Below, one piece after another: positions 9,136 to 18,225 of a stretch of DNA of 64,000 nucleotides. The position numbers were made by a program, and so were the translations under genes. The stretch is from Vibrio sp. Of7-15 (GTDB taxonomy: Bacteria > Pseudomonadota > Gammaproteobacteria > Enterobacterales > Vibrionaceae), in contig NZ_JAKRGH010000027.1 in assembly GCF_022347565.1 (NCBI RefSeq), positions 1 through 64,000 on the forward strand, read 5' to 3'. Position 1 is the stretch's first letter, and every line of letters starts with the position of its first letter. Below the pieces are notes generated by a model. The model did not search any database, was not told the origin of the DNA, and saw nothing but the letters and a program-made list of their open reading frames with translations.

Positions 9136-11676
9136 TTACTTATTATTCATTTGCGTCAGCTTATTACCAACAGGTACTGAAAAGTTATACCCATCATGTT
9201 GATCCCAGTTGATAGACCATGTCATCACGCCACCAAAATTAGTGTAATTAGAAGCCGGGATCACGGTTTCGCAAGAAGTTCTTTTCGTTAAGCAATCTAA
9301 AGCTCCAGTAATATTAGCAATAGGTGCTTGCCCTGAGTTTGCGGAGCTTGGCCCGGAAGGTAAACCAATTGCAACTTGATCATCACGTAACGGCGCAAAT
9401 TGGGTTTTATCGGCTAATGTAAACCCTTCCACCAGCATCTTCGCTGATGCCACCATCATATCAATAGAGCCTTCAGGTGCTGATCCAGGCATATATGGGT
9501 TTGGTAATCCTCCATTGTTATATAATTGAACATGCAAAAGATCTAACGTATCACGCAGTTCATTGATCAATGGAATATACGCTCCCCAAATCCCCGTGTA
9601 GGCAATCATCCCCCCTTGAACATACGGATGCTCCGGGGCCATGGTTAAATACATGTCTCCCCCGGTATTAGCCTCGATCTGTTTTAACGCCCTTGGTAGG
9701 CGAGCTTGGATCTGAGAGCCATGTACTAGGTTAGAACCACTTTCTAAATCAACGTCGAGCCCATCAAACCCCCATTCTTTAATGATCTGAGTGAGGCTAG
9801 ATACAAAATTAATTTCGTCTTGATCTGTATTTAACGTAATTGTCCCCTCTGCCCCACCAAGAGATAATACGATGATCTTACCTTGAGCACGCAGAGTGGC
9901 GACATCTTGTTTAAACTGAACAGGATCCAATGCTGGACAGGTACTGTGTATATCACCGGCATAGAGGTTAAAATGTACCGTACCATCACTATTGCGATCG
10001 TTATCGGCAAACGCAATATCTATGACGTCCCAAGCGGGTGAAATGTCTGCTAAGCGAATTGGGCAGCCAGAGCCATTGACAAAATTATGCCAATAACCGA
10101 TCAACTGATGTTTTTTCGCTTGTTTTTCTACGACGTTTAATGTGACCGCTGAAGAGAGAGCACTATTTCCTTTTTCATCAATAGCTTGAGAAGATATAGA
10201 GTAAGCTCCAACCGATCCCGGAGTCCATTGGGCACTGTATGGTGATGTGGTGTCTGATGCAACTACGCTACCATTGACGAGAAAGTCGACCTGATTCACA
10301 CGACCATTGAGTGCAGTGGCGTTGGCTTCCAGTGTTACCGCTTTGCCTAACGCTGCACTGGATCCTGTCGTTGGAGAGGTTAAGCTGATCACCAAAGGTT
10401 GATCGCTGACTTGAACTAAGGCTGTGGCATTCGCCGTGTTATTATCGTTATCCGTCGCGATGGCTTTTAACGCGGTCTCTCCGATCCCAGTTGCTTGCCA
10501 GTCTATTTGATAAGGTGCTGTGGTATCAATACCAAGGCTGCTATTTCCGACAAAGAATTCCACCTGGCTTACGCTGCCATCGGCATCAGCGGCTGAAGCG
10601 TGAATCGTGACAGTACTACCTGCTAATACGACGCTATTGTTGTCTGGTGATGTGATGTTCACTGTTGGTGGGGTCGTGCAGGCACCCAGTGGGCTCCAGG
10701 CCTCTTGCCAGTATTCCCCTTTACCTGGTTCATAGGCCCACGCAGAGTCGGAAGAACACCATCCTCCTACCTCACAGCGATATTTTTGGTTTTGATGTTG
10801 GATCAGATCATTGGCAGCGTACACACTGCCTGCCAGGTAGCTAGGTAAACCAGCACACCCTGCACCAGATTGTCCAGCAACGGTGATGGTATTGATATTA
10901 CTAAAGGTGCTGGTTTCACTGTTATCGGTTGCTTTCGCTTTGATGGTGTGATCGCCAACTACAGCTGTCCAGTTGACCTCGTAGGGAGCGCTTGTGTCGC
11001 TGCCAACGTGCTGATCGTTAATATAAAAGTCCACTTGATTCACAACGCCGTCGGAATCACTTGCGTCAGCGGCTAACATGACGCTATCACCTGTGTTCGC
11101 TGTGCTGCCTGAGGTAGGCGCGGTGAGTTGAATGGTAGGCGGTACGTTATTAGTGGCGTTGGTCACTGTCATGACGACGCTGGCGCTGCTGGTGGCATTT
11201 AGGTTGTCTGTCGCTTTTACTTCCAGTGTGTGGTTGCCTTCTATAGCGGTCCAGTTAAGACGAAACGGTGAGGCTGTGAGTGTGCTAAGCACTGTGCCAT
11301 TGAGTAAGAACTGGACTTGGGCAATACTACCATCACTGTCGCTGGCGTCGGCATTAAAGACAACATTATCTCCGGTGCTGAAAGACGCGTTATTAAGTGG
11401 GGAGATCACACTGATGGTTGGCGGCTGGTTGGTACCTGTGTCGCCACACACGCCTAACTCTTTCCACTCTTGCCATGGACCTGAGTGTGTGTGTGGGGAG
11501 TTTCCTTGGCTCCACCATTGTGCCTGATAGGCGCTATTGTTTTGTTGAACTTCACTACCGCTGGCATATTGCTCACTTGCTTGCCAGATCGGCAACGTAG
11601 AACAATCAATGGCATACGCGTTAGGCACTACACTGGCACACGCCGCCAAAGCGCAATAAATCAGTGACTTTTTCAT
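9136..11676 (-). CDS. Secreted multidomain GH18 chitinase
   Basis: The protein has 846 aa from the ATG at 11676, chosen because AGGGAGAG lies just upstream; an upstream in-frame start lacks this. Order: signal peptide (KKSLIYCALAACASVVPNAYA), a CBM5/12-like chitin-binding domain (Trp-rich, SxYQAQWWSQG), two Ig-like domains (PPTI.ISP..N, ~85-265), a second CBM-like domain (YRCEVGGWCSS, ~272-333), two more Ig-like domains (~337-515), then the GH18 catalytic domain from ~525. The catalytic motif DGLDVDLE lies at about 635-642, with Glu as the acid. It is exported to degrade chitin, fitting a marine host. The repeated Ig domains are probably spacers. It is a single-gene unit. Confidence 0.92.
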   Translation of the reverse strand: MKKSLIYCALAACASVVPNAYAIDCSTLPIWQASEQYASGSEVQQNNSAYQAQWWSQGNSPHTHSGPWQEWKELGVCGDTGTNQPPTISVISPLNNASFSTGDNVVFNADASDSDGSIAQVQFLLNGTVLSTLTASPFRLNWTAIEGNHTLEVKATDNLNATSSASVVMTVTNATNNVPPTIQLTAPTSGSTANTGDSVMLAADASDSDGVVNQVDFYINDQHVGSDTSAPYEVNWTAVVGDHTIKAKATDNSETSTFSNINTITVAGQSGAGCAGLPSYLAGSVYAANDLIQHQNQKYRCEVGGWCSSDSAWAYEPGKGEYWQEAWSPLGACTTPPTVNITSPDNNSVVLAGSTVTIHASAADADGSVSQVEFFVGNSSLGIDTTAPYQIDWQATGIGETALKAIATDNDNNTANATALVQVSDQPLVISLTSPTTGSSAALGKAVTLEANATALNGRVNQVDFLVNGSVVASDTTSPYSAQWTPGSVGAYSISSQAIDEKGNSALSSAVTLNVVEKQAKKHQLIGYWHNFVNGSGCPIRLADISPAWDVIDIAFADNDRNSDGTVHFNLYAGDIHSTCPALDPVQFKQDVATLRAQGKIIVLSLGGAEGTITLNTDQDEINFVSSLTQIIKEWGFDGLDVDLESGSNLVHGSQIQARLPRALKQIEANTGGDMYLTMAPEHPYVQGGMIAYTGIWGAYIPLINELRDTLDLLHVQLYNNGGLPNPYMPGSAPEGSIDMMVASAKMLVEGFTLADKTQFAPLRDDQVAIGLPSGPSSANSGQAPIANITGALDCLTKRTSCETVIPASNYTNFGGVMTWSINWDQHDGYNFSVPVGNKLTQMNNK

Positions 11677-12184
11677 TTGGCTCTCCCTGTGAGAATATTT
11701 CACGTTTTAGATATGGATAAATCACAGGGTAGGTTTAGTTGATAAAAAATACTTGAGTGGAAAGATTTGTAAATTTTAGCAAAATGATCAATAGGATATC
11801 ACAAGCAAATACAATGTTGTTCATGACGGTTGCGGTGTTTTTGCGCGCACCTCACACTTTATTTATATCGATTATAAAGTGCCTATGGTTCTAAGAACAC
11901 TCTGGTTTTTGGCTCCTTTGCCAATTTTTCGGGTGGTAGGTAAGTTATTTCTCGTCTCATGGACAAATATCACTTATGTGCCATGCTTGTTTTTTGATCG
12001 TTCTTACACCTTATGATTTCCTCTTTTCCTTGGGTTAATACTTGGACGTTTGTGGTGAACTAATACTCAGTAATTTCACAGTCATACTTTCTTTAGGTAT
12101 GGCTTTCTTATTTTATTTATTAATAAGTTACACGATAAGAGCAGGTTTACCTTGACCCCAATCTGTTAACAATGTTTAAATATC
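11677..12184. other. Intergenic region upstream of chitinase and riboswitch
   Basis: This stretch holds the divergent promoters of the chitinase and the cobalamin leader. An inverted repeat CACTTTAT/ATAAAGTG lies near 11857-11882. No coding frame or RNA gene is supported. Confidence 0.5.
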
Positions 12185-12342
12185 GCCGCTTTACGATAGT
12201 GCCTTTAATCAGGCTAAGAGGGAATCAGGTGAAAACCCTGAACTGTACCCGCAACTGTGATCGATGAGCATGACGGTATCCACTGAGTGATCGGGAAGGG
12301 CGTTATGTGTTTTAGTCGAGAGTCAGGAGACCTGCTATCGAT
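12185..12342 (+). ncRNA. Cobalamin riboswitch
   Basis: The conserved core is clear: AAGAGGGAATCAGGTG, then AACTGTACCCGCAACTGTGA, and the B12 box AGTCAGGAGACCTGCT at about 12321-12336. Together these are diagnostic of the adenosylcobalamin-type riboswitch. A hairpin (ACTGAG/CTCAGT, ~12356-12376) follows and may be part of the expression platform. The leader is long: cobO starts about 440 nt later, with a 58-aa reading frame between. High B12 would be expected to repress downstream expression. The main cbi operon at 16.5 kb has no such element that I can see. Confidence 0.93.
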
Positions 12343-12517
12343 GGTTGCTTCTAGATACTGAGCGGGAACACTCAGTGATGAAGGTTGTCACTTTACTTCT
12401 CTTTTGCGGTGTCGTGCATTGGTTTATTACTTGACCGATGTTGGTACCTGTCTTCTAAGTAAAGACAATCATTTTGCTTATATCTAGCAGCTGTTGTTCT
12501 GTTAATGAGTATGCGTT

Positions 12518-12694
12518 ATGACTGTTTTTATGCTATTTTATTTGGTTTTTTCCGCCGTACTGTTCCCGGTCGTGGTTGCTTTACGTCACCAGAACAGCAA
12601 GAGATTGACTGAGCCATGTCCTCATGTTGTGACGCCTACTTATCAACATCAAGCCTTCCACCTAAAGCGGCTGTTGTTTTACCATCTCACTTAA
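12518..12694 (+). CDS. 58-aa putative membrane protein between riboswitch and cobO
   Basis: A 58-codon frame begins MTVFMLFYLVFSAVLFPVVVALRH: one hydrophobic helix followed by a basic, His-rich tail (CPHVV, YQHQAFHLKR, YHLT). The ribosome-binding site is weak. Location under the B12 riboswitch suggests a metal or B12-related role, since small His-tailed cobalt-transport proteins occur in such places. I cannot match it to CbtB or another family, and it may be a remnant of a larger gene. Confidence 0.4.
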   Translation: MTVFMLFYLVFSAVLFPVVVALRHQNSKRLTEPCPHVVTPTYQHQAFHLKRLLFYHLT

Positions 12695-12780
12695 CAACAG
12701 TGTCGTATTTGAACAATTGTCTTCACGTTATACTGATTGGAAACGCTAGGGATGGCTGAGCAAAAGCATAAGGAAATGAG

Positions 12781-13374
12781 ATGAACGAAGTCGAAAAGCA
12801 TTTACGTAAAGCAAAAAACCGTAAGGTCAAGGTCGATAAAGGTATTGCCAAAGCCAAAATTGAAAAAGGCATCATGTTGGTGATCACTGGTAATGGGAAA
12901 GGAAAGTCAACCGCAGGGTTTGGTAATGTGACACGTTGTGTTGGTCATGGCTATAAAGCCGCCGTAGTGCAGTTTATCAAAGGAAAATGGGACAGCGGTG
13001 AACGCAATTTACTGGAAAAGTCAGGCGTACCTTTTGCGGTAATGGGTACGGGTTTTACTTGGGAAACTCAGAACATGGAAACTGACATGGCGGCCGCGAC
13101 AAAGGTGTGGCAGCAAGCCAAAGAGTTTTTGAAAGATCCTGATATTCACCTTGTCCTGCTTGATGAACTGACGTACATGCTGAGTTATAACTATTTGCCG
13201 AAAGAAGAAGTGTTATCCGCTTTACAAAATCGCCCAAAAGAGCAGTCGGTAGTGGTCACGGGTCGTCGTGCCATTGATGAGTTACTCGACATGGCGGATA
13301 CTGTAAGTACCATTGAAGACACCAAACATGCTTTTCGAGCGGGCATTAAAGCACGGCAAGGGGTGGATTGGTGA
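12781..13374 (+). CDS. cobO: Cob(I)yrinic acid a,c-diamide adenosyltransferase
   Basis: This 197-aa ATP:corrinoid adenosyltransferase of the CobA/CobO/BtuR family attaches the 5'-deoxyadenosyl ligand to cobalt. The P-loop GNGKGKST lies near residues 38-45, followed by FIKGKW, DELTY and VVTGRRA, which are family hallmarks. The N-terminal basic helix (NEVEKHLRKAKNRKVKV) is usual. It lies about 440 nt downstream of the cobalamin riboswitch and is presumably controlled by it. A double iteron palindrome follows. Confidence 0.93.
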   Translation: MNEVEKHLRKAKNRKVKVDKGIAKAKIEKGIMLVITGNGKGKSTAGFGNVTRCVGHGYKAAVVQFIKGKWDSGERNLLEKSGVPFAVMGTGFTWETQNMETDMAAATKVWQQAKEFLKDPDIHLVLLDELTYMLSYNYLPKEEVLSALQNRPKEQSVVVTGRRAIDELLDMADTVSTIEDTKHAFRAGIKARQGVDW

Positions 13375-13402
13375 TCCGTTTCGTTTTTATTAGTGAATTA
13401 TG

Positions 13403-13436
13403 GGTGTAGGAACGATCAGTTGATCGCTCCAGCACC
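13403..13436. repeat. Head-to-head pair of origin iterons, far from the origin
   Basis: Two iterons meet head to head around a GT centre. GGTGTAGGAACGATCA differs at one base from the array copy near 6901. The right arm, read on the minus strand as GGTGCTGGAGCGATCA, is identical to the array copy near 6860. The pair forms a 34-nt palindrome between the converging cobO and cobD genes. It lacks a clear T-run, so it is not an ordinary terminator. It could bind the initiator. Confidence 0.75.
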
Positions 13437-13457
13437 TTAAACTGCCCTGAAATCTGG

Positions 13458-14462
13458 TTAATTTAGTTTGGCGAAAGCCTTCGCTAGTTTTTCTAACTCT
13501 GCGTCGGTTGGGATCCCAAAGCGAAGGGCATTTTGTTCATCACAGAGGCGGACATACACACCTTGTTGGCACAGCTGTTTAAAAAGTTCGGGGGCGTTGG
13601 GCAACAACACCGTCTTAAACAGCGAAGTACCGGAGACCGCAGTCTGGAAGGTATCCATCAGTAGATGTTCAAGGTTGTTGGATAAGCGCTGTAATTGCAG
13701 GCTTTGCTCAGATTGCCAGTTGAGATCTGTTAGGGCTTTTTCAGCAATGTATTGGGCGGGGCCATTTACCTGCCATGGACCAGTGGTGTTGGCTAAGGTG
13801 CTTAGCCAAATCGGGGCGGCGCTTAAAAAACCTAACCTGATCCCAGCTAAGCCAAAAAACTTACCCACGGAGCGTAAGACAAAAAGGTGAGGGTTATTGG
13901 TCAGCGAGGCGACTGACTGTGACGGTGTCACGCAGTCCATGAAAGCTTCATCCACAATAAGCCAGCCTTGCCGCTTTTCCACTTGCGTTAATAGTTGAGT
14001 CAGAGTGGATTGAGCAGTAAGAACGCCAGTTGGGTTGTTGGGGTTGATCACCACAACTATACAATGTGGAGTCAGCTCATCAGCGGAAGGTAATTGTGAA
14101 TAGTGGTTAATGATAAATCCATGATCATGCCACGCTTTTTCATGCTCTTTATAGCCGACTTTTGGTAGCCATACGGTGGTGGTGGGCACAATATGTTGTA
14201 TGAAAATGGAAGGCAATGTCTCAATGATACTTTGGCTACCACTGGTGGCAATCAGATTATCAGTTTTATAATATTGTTGAGCGGCTTTGAGTAACGTAGG
14301 GCTTGATTGTGGCAGCTGTTGCCAAACGGAGATGGGAATGGGGGGAACCGGATAACTGATTGGGCTGATCCCGGTGGATAAATCGAGCCACTCATCAATG
14401 GGAATCGCATAATGTTGAGCGATGGTGTGGAGCTGACCACCATGAATTAATTTCATTAACAC
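13458..14462 (-). CDS. cobD: Threonine-phosphate decarboxylase (PLP enzyme)
   Basis: This 334-aa class I/II aminotransferase-fold PLP protein is the Salmonella CobD (CobC in Pseudomonas naming). It makes (R)-1-amino-2-propanol O-2-phosphate, the aminopropanol arm of cobalamin. The start HGGQLHTIAQHYAIPIDEWLDLSTGISPISYP is typical. VINPNNPTG, DEAF and the PLP-lysine segment SVGKFFGLAGIRLGF are visible. It is the last gene of a leftward cobC-cbiB-cobD operon, about 9 bp after cbiB. Confidence 0.9.
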   Translation of the reverse strand: MLMKLIHGGQLHTIAQHYAIPIDEWLDLSTGISPISYPVPPIPISVWQQLPQSSPTLLKAAQQYYKTDNLIATSGSQSIIETLPSIFIQHIVPTTTVWLPKVGYKEHEKAWHDHGFIINHYSQLPSADELTPHCIVVVINPNNPTGVLTAQSTLTQLLTQVEKRQGWLIVDEAFMDCVTPSQSVASLTNNPHLFVLRSVGKFFGLAGIRLGFLSAAPIWLSTLANTTGPWQVNGPAQYIAEKALTDLNWQSEQSLQLQRLSNNLEHLLMDTFQTAVSGTSLFKTVLLPNAPELFKQLCQQGVYVRLCDEQNALRFGIPTDAELEKLAKAFAKLN

Positions 14463-14471
14463 AGCCTCATC

Positions 14472-15395
14472 TTATAAAACATAATTAAAAGAAACATGAT
14501 AAAGAGTAATACAGAGAATAAAAATAAAAGCAGAATATTTAACTAGTAATAAAGAGCGTTGAATATCATTTCTTTGGACTTCTTTTCCGCATCCTAAATT
14601 AACCGATTGATGTACTTTACCATGATAAACAGCCTGGCCTCCTAATTTAAAATTTAAGACTGTTGCGCCAGCTGCCATCACCCAACCACCATTTAAACTT
14701 TTATATTGGCGGCCTTGAATATATGCATTTTTTAATGATTCAAGCATATTTCCCTGGCAGGAATATAATAATGAAGATATTTTTGCTGAAGGCCACCCTA
14801 AAATATCATCCATTCTTGCCGCGAACCAACCAAAATAGAGAAAGCGATCATTTTTATATCCCCACATGGCATCTAGGGTATTGGCTAATCGGTGTAAAAT
14901 CACCAAAGGTGCGCCACCCATAATATACCAAACCAGCGAGGCGATCACCGCATCATGGCCATTTTCTAATACCGACTCTGTGGTTGCTCGCGCAATTTCT
15001 TGTTCCGATAATTGCGTTGTGTTTCTGCTTACTAAATAAGAGCAAAAGTGGCGCGCTTCATCCAGTTGGTTTTCATTTAGTGGTTTGAGTATTTGTAGCG
15101 CATGTTGAGCCAAACTTTTGTAGCCAATGGCCGCGTACACAATCATGGCATCGAGGCACCAGAATACCCAATTGTCTTGGCGAATAGCATAATATAAAAG
15201 AGGCATAGGGAGAGTAAGTGTACACCAACACAGTGCTCCGGACAGCTGACTTTGACGTGAGTTTGAAAATCGATTGGCAAGGCGCTCTAATTTTTGTGTG
15301 AGTAACCCAAAACCAACCAAGTAATGGTACTTTTTAGGCTCACCAAAGACGTGATCAAACACCAATGCGGCGGATAAAATGAATGGTTCAATCAT
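14472..15395 (-). CDS. cbiB: Adenosylcobinamide-phosphate synthase
   Basis: This 307-aa integral membrane protein (CbiB; CobD in Pseudomonas naming) joins the aminopropanol arm to adenosylcobyric acid. It begins with the family pattern FILSAALVFDHVFGEPKKYHYLVGFG, contains several hydrophobic helices, the segment ENGHDAVIASLVWYIMGGAPLVILHRLANTLDAMWGYK and GGWVMAAGA near the C-terminus. Its start codon overlaps the cobC stop by 4 bp, indicating translational coupling. Confidence 0.92.
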   Translation of the reverse strand: MIEPFILSAALVFDHVFGEPKKYHYLVGFGLLTQKLERLANRFSNSRQSQLSGALCWCTLTLPMPLLYYAIRQDNWVFWCLDAMIVYAAIGYKSLAQHALQILKPLNENQLDEARHFCSYLVSRNTTQLSEQEIARATTESVLENGHDAVIASLVWYIMGGAPLVILHRLANTLDAMWGYKNDRFLYFGWFAARMDDILGWPSAKISSLLYSCQGNMLESLKNAYIQGRQYKSLNGGWVMAAGATVLNFKLGGQAVYHGKVHQSVNLGCGKEVQRNDIQRSLLLVKYSAFIFILCITLYHVSFNYVL

Positions 15396-16003
15396 GCGTC
15401 TGCCTTATTGTCTTCTTGGGTGTATAAACGATCATGTAGCTGAAAAGTTTGTTGATTATGGTGGAAGGTGAGGTGATAAACACCAGTGTTATCGAGTAAA
15501 GTTGTGGCGTTTACTTCTAATTTTAATGAAGAGAAACAGCGAATTGCGTCACCGTGGCTAATGATGAGAATGGTTTTGTTTGGATGGCGGTTGGCAATGT
15601 CTGTTAAACCTTGTTCAAAGCGCGTGGCACATGCAATTCCGGATTCTCCTAAAGGCGCAGACTGCGTATTTACTTGGTGAAAAACGGAGTGATAATCTGG
15701 GTGAGTGTGGAGCTCAGTCAGTGGTTTTTCTTGCCATTGCCCAAAGTGTCTTTCCATCAACGCCGGGTGAGTTTCCAGCTCAATATTTAGAGTTTGTTGG
15801 CAAAGGTTGGCGGTAGCCACGGCTCGACGTAAAGGTGACGTCACAATCAAATCGATGGTATGTGCACGACTTAATATTCTGGCCAGTTTGGTTGCTTGCT
15901 GTATTCCCTTATCGGTTAGGGAGCTATCGAGCTGGCCTTGCAGTTTTTGTTGGACATTCCACTCAGTTTCACCATGACGGGCGAGGAAAAAAGATGTCTT
16001 CAT
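15392..16003 (-). CDS. cobC: Alpha-ribazole phosphatase-like histidine phosphatase
   Basis: The phosphoglycerate-mutase fold is clear: MKTSFFLARHGETEWN with the catalytic RHGE at residues 9-12, and IISHGD near residue 150 with the second histidine. In this operon it is best read as CobC (Salmonella), which removes the 5'-phosphate in the nucleotide loop pathway. I start it at 16003, where the RHGE motif falls at the usual distance from the N-terminus. A longer frame reaches 16186, but its extra 61 residues look non-coding. No strong ribosome-binding site is visible. Confidence 0.85.
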   Translation of the reverse strand: MKTSFFLARHGETEWNVQQKLQGQLDSSLTDKGIQQATKLARILSRAHTIDLIVTSPLRRAVATANLCQQTLNIELETHPALMERHFGQWQEKPLTELHTHPDYHSVFHQVNTQSAPLGESGIACATRFEQGLTDIANRHPNKTILIISHGDAIRCFSSLKLEVNATTLLDNTGVYHLTFHHNQQTFQLHDRLYTQEDNKADA

Positions 16004-16473
16004 AATTAGTATATTAAATAAACTCCAAAATAACGTTGAGGATGTTTTCAATCTCGATTGTAAGCGTTCATTATATCTTTTAATGTTATTTATCTCAGGA
16101 TTTGTTGATGTGAAGTTGGGTGCTTTCTTATTTATTCTAAAGATGAATGAGAAATATATGCACTTTAGTGTATTTATTCCTGTCATTTATGGTGTTTTAT
16201 ATTATTAGTTATTCCATGCTTTTATATCGCTAGAGTAACTTTAAAATAAAAAGAGCACATTGTTTGAAGTTATTTATATATTTTGGGGGCATTTAAGGAA
16301 GATAGCTTGAGTCATTATAGAGCGCATAGTAATATTTGCTTTGGTGATAGGATAATCACCATTATATGAAAAGGAACCACCATATTAACAAATGGTGTGA
16401 TACATGGATGAATATAAAATTCTATGGGTCTTTTCTGCTTTTACTGTTTATAGATACTTGATTGAGAGAGCTA
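16004..16473. promoter_or_regulatory. Divergent control region of the two cob operons
   Basis: This AT-rich, ~470-bp stretch separates the leftward cobC operon from the rightward cbi operon. Two short hairpins lie near the right end: GGTGAT/ATCACC around 16342-16359 and CACCAT/ATGGTG around 16378-16397. No cobalamin riboswitch core (B12 box or AACTGTACCCGCAAC) is present, unlike upstream of cobO. No coding frame is supported. Confidence 0.5.
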
Positions 16474-18156
16474 ATGTTAATGCCTCAATTTCCATTCTGC
16501 GCTGTTTCAGGCCAGCAGCCGTTTAAATTGGCGCTTATTTTGGCCGCGATTAACCCGGCGATTGGTGGGGTGCTGGTGGCAGGGCCAAGAGGATCGGCCA
16601 AGTCAACCTTAGCCCGAGGGTTGGCAGATATTTTACCCAATGCAGACGCCCGTTTTGTGACTTTGCCTCTGGCGGCCACTGAAGAGATGGTGGTGGGAAC
16701 GCTTGATTTACAACAAGTGCTGAGTGATGGAAACGTGAACTTTACTCCGGGGTTATTAGCCAAAGCGCATCACGGTGTATTGTACGTGGATGAGGTAAAT
16801 TTACTGGCTGACAGCTTAGTGGATTTACTGCTCGATGTGTCCACCAGTGGTGTGAATCATGTGGAAAGAGATGGTATTAGCCACCAGCATGAGGCACTGT
16901 TTTTGTTGTTGGGCACCATGAACCCAGATGAAGGCGAAGTGCGCTCTCAGCTTCTTGACCGATTTGGTTTGTTTGTTAATTTAACCAACCATTACTCCAT
17001 TGAAGAACGGATGGACATAGTTAAGCTCAGAGAAGAGTTTGAAACCGATCCTCAAGGTTTTTTACAACAATATCATCAGCAACAGCAGCAATTGCAAGCC
17101 TCGATTGTACAAGCTCGGAACGGGTTATCGAGTGTGACGTGCCCGGATGAATTACGACGCATGATCGCTGAGCGATGTTTTGCCGCGAATGTGGATGGCT
17201 TACGTGCTGATTTGGTTTGGTATCGAGCCGCACTGGCCCATGCTGCCTGGCAGCAACGAGCCGAAGTGTCGCAACAAGATGTATTGGCTGTGGAAGAGTT
17301 AGTATTACATCATCGTCGTCAAACACCACCTCCCCCGACGAAAAATGATCGCCCTAAACCGCCTCCGTTTCGTTGTCCACCACCTCCTGAAGCCGATTCT
17401 CCCAGCAATGATAGCAACACAAATGGTGATTGGGGAAGCATGGCTCCTGTGGAGCAGAAAACCGCTCAAAATATGAAAAGCGTGTTACTAACCTCATCTT
17501 CGCAGAAGAACACCGCTGATCTTAGCCAAATGTTGGTTTCAAAAAAAAAAGCAGGCCAGGTGATTGGGGGGAGCAAGAGCAGCCAGTTGCTGACCCATAA
17601 ACCGGATTGGTTTGCGACGCTTGTCTCTTCTTTAGGGCAATGGCCACCAGCGCGTCTTTGTTATCAAAAAGCCAAAACAGGCCAGCCAGTATTGCATTTG
17701 GTGTTGTTAGATACCTCAGCATCCACCTTGAAAAAAATGCAGTTTTCTCAGGCTAAAGCCGTAGTGCTGCAAGTGGCTGAACGTGCGTATGTAGCGCGTG
17801 AGCAGATCTGTATTTTTGGTTTTGGTAATCAAGAGGTTAAGAAGCTGCTACCACAGCAAAAAGCCCCGAAGCGTATTTTACATTGGCTCGATAGCATCAC
17901 AGCCGCTGGAGGCACGCCATTGCAGGAAGTACTGGCACAGGCGCGGAGTTATCAGCAGCAGTTGCTTAAGAAAATGCCCTCTTATGTGATGCAAAATTAC
18001 CTTATTACCGATGGGCGGGTTTCTTCTTTTGATACTGGGGGAAAGCTGCACGGTGAAACCGTACTGATTGACGTGGAAGACAGTACTGTGAAACGTGGGC
18101 GAGGTAAACAAATTGCTCAGGCGCTGGACGCGGAATACATTGCCCTGCTGGCGTAG
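16474..18156 (+). CDS. ChlI/ChlD-like AAA+ and von Willebrand A fusion
   Basis: The protein has 560 aa from the ATG at 16474, preceded by GAGAG. Residues ~1-280 are an AAA+ ATPase of the Mg/Co-chelatase I type (GPRGSAKST Walker A, VLYVDEVNLL Walker B, sensor region GTMNPDEGEVRSQLLDRFGLFV). A Pro-rich linker follows (~290-320). Residues ~390-560 are a vWA domain with MIDAS DTSAS. Such fusions are the motor part of magnesium or cobalt chelatases and need a CobN/ChlH-type catalytic subunit, which is absent here. It heads the cbi operon, which is otherwise of the CbiD/CbiG type. Confidence 0.87.
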   Translation: MLMPQFPFCAVSGQQPFKLALILAAINPAIGGVLVAGPRGSAKSTLARGLADILPNADARFVTLPLAATEEMVVGTLDLQQVLSDGNVNFTPGLLAKAHHGVLYVDEVNLLADSLVDLLLDVSTSGVNHVERDGISHQHEALFLLLGTMNPDEGEVRSQLLDRFGLFVNLTNHYSIEERMDIVKLREEFETDPQGFLQQYHQQQQQLQASIVQARNGLSSVTCPDELRRMIAERCFAANVDGLRADLVWYRAALAHAAWQQRAEVSQQDVLAVEELVLHHRRQTPPPPTKNDRPKPPPFRCPPPPEADSPSNDSNTNGDWGSMAPVEQKTAQNMKSVLLTSSSQKNTADLSQMLVSKKKAGQVIGGSKSSQLLTHKPDWFATLVSSLGQWPPARLCYQKAKTGQPVLHLVLLDTSASTLKKMQFSQAKAVVLQVAERAYVAREQICIFGFGNQEVKKLLPQQKAPKRILHWLDSITAAGGTPLQEVLAQARSYQQQLLKKMPSYVMQNYLITDGRVSSFDTGGKLHGETVLIDVEDSTVKRGRGKQIAQALDAEYIALLA

Positions 18157-18225
18157 CGAGGGTGTAAAAGGCAACCGCTCCCAATTTTATTCAATAGTCT
18201 TATTTTATAGCCATGGATTGACGTT

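Noticed and set aside
10870-11667. Several rightward frames inside the chitinase
   Set aside because: They are antisense shadows of the GC-rich Ig-like repeats without ribosome-binding sites or recognisable domains.
13403-13436. Palindrome after cobO as a plain intrinsic terminator
   Set aside because: There is no adequate T-run on either side, and each arm matches the origin iteron exactly or with one change, so binding-site origin is the better reading. It may still terminate weakly.
16004-16473. Second cobalamin riboswitch before the cbi operon
   Set aside because: Neither the B12 box nor the conserved core elements are present; only two short hairpins.
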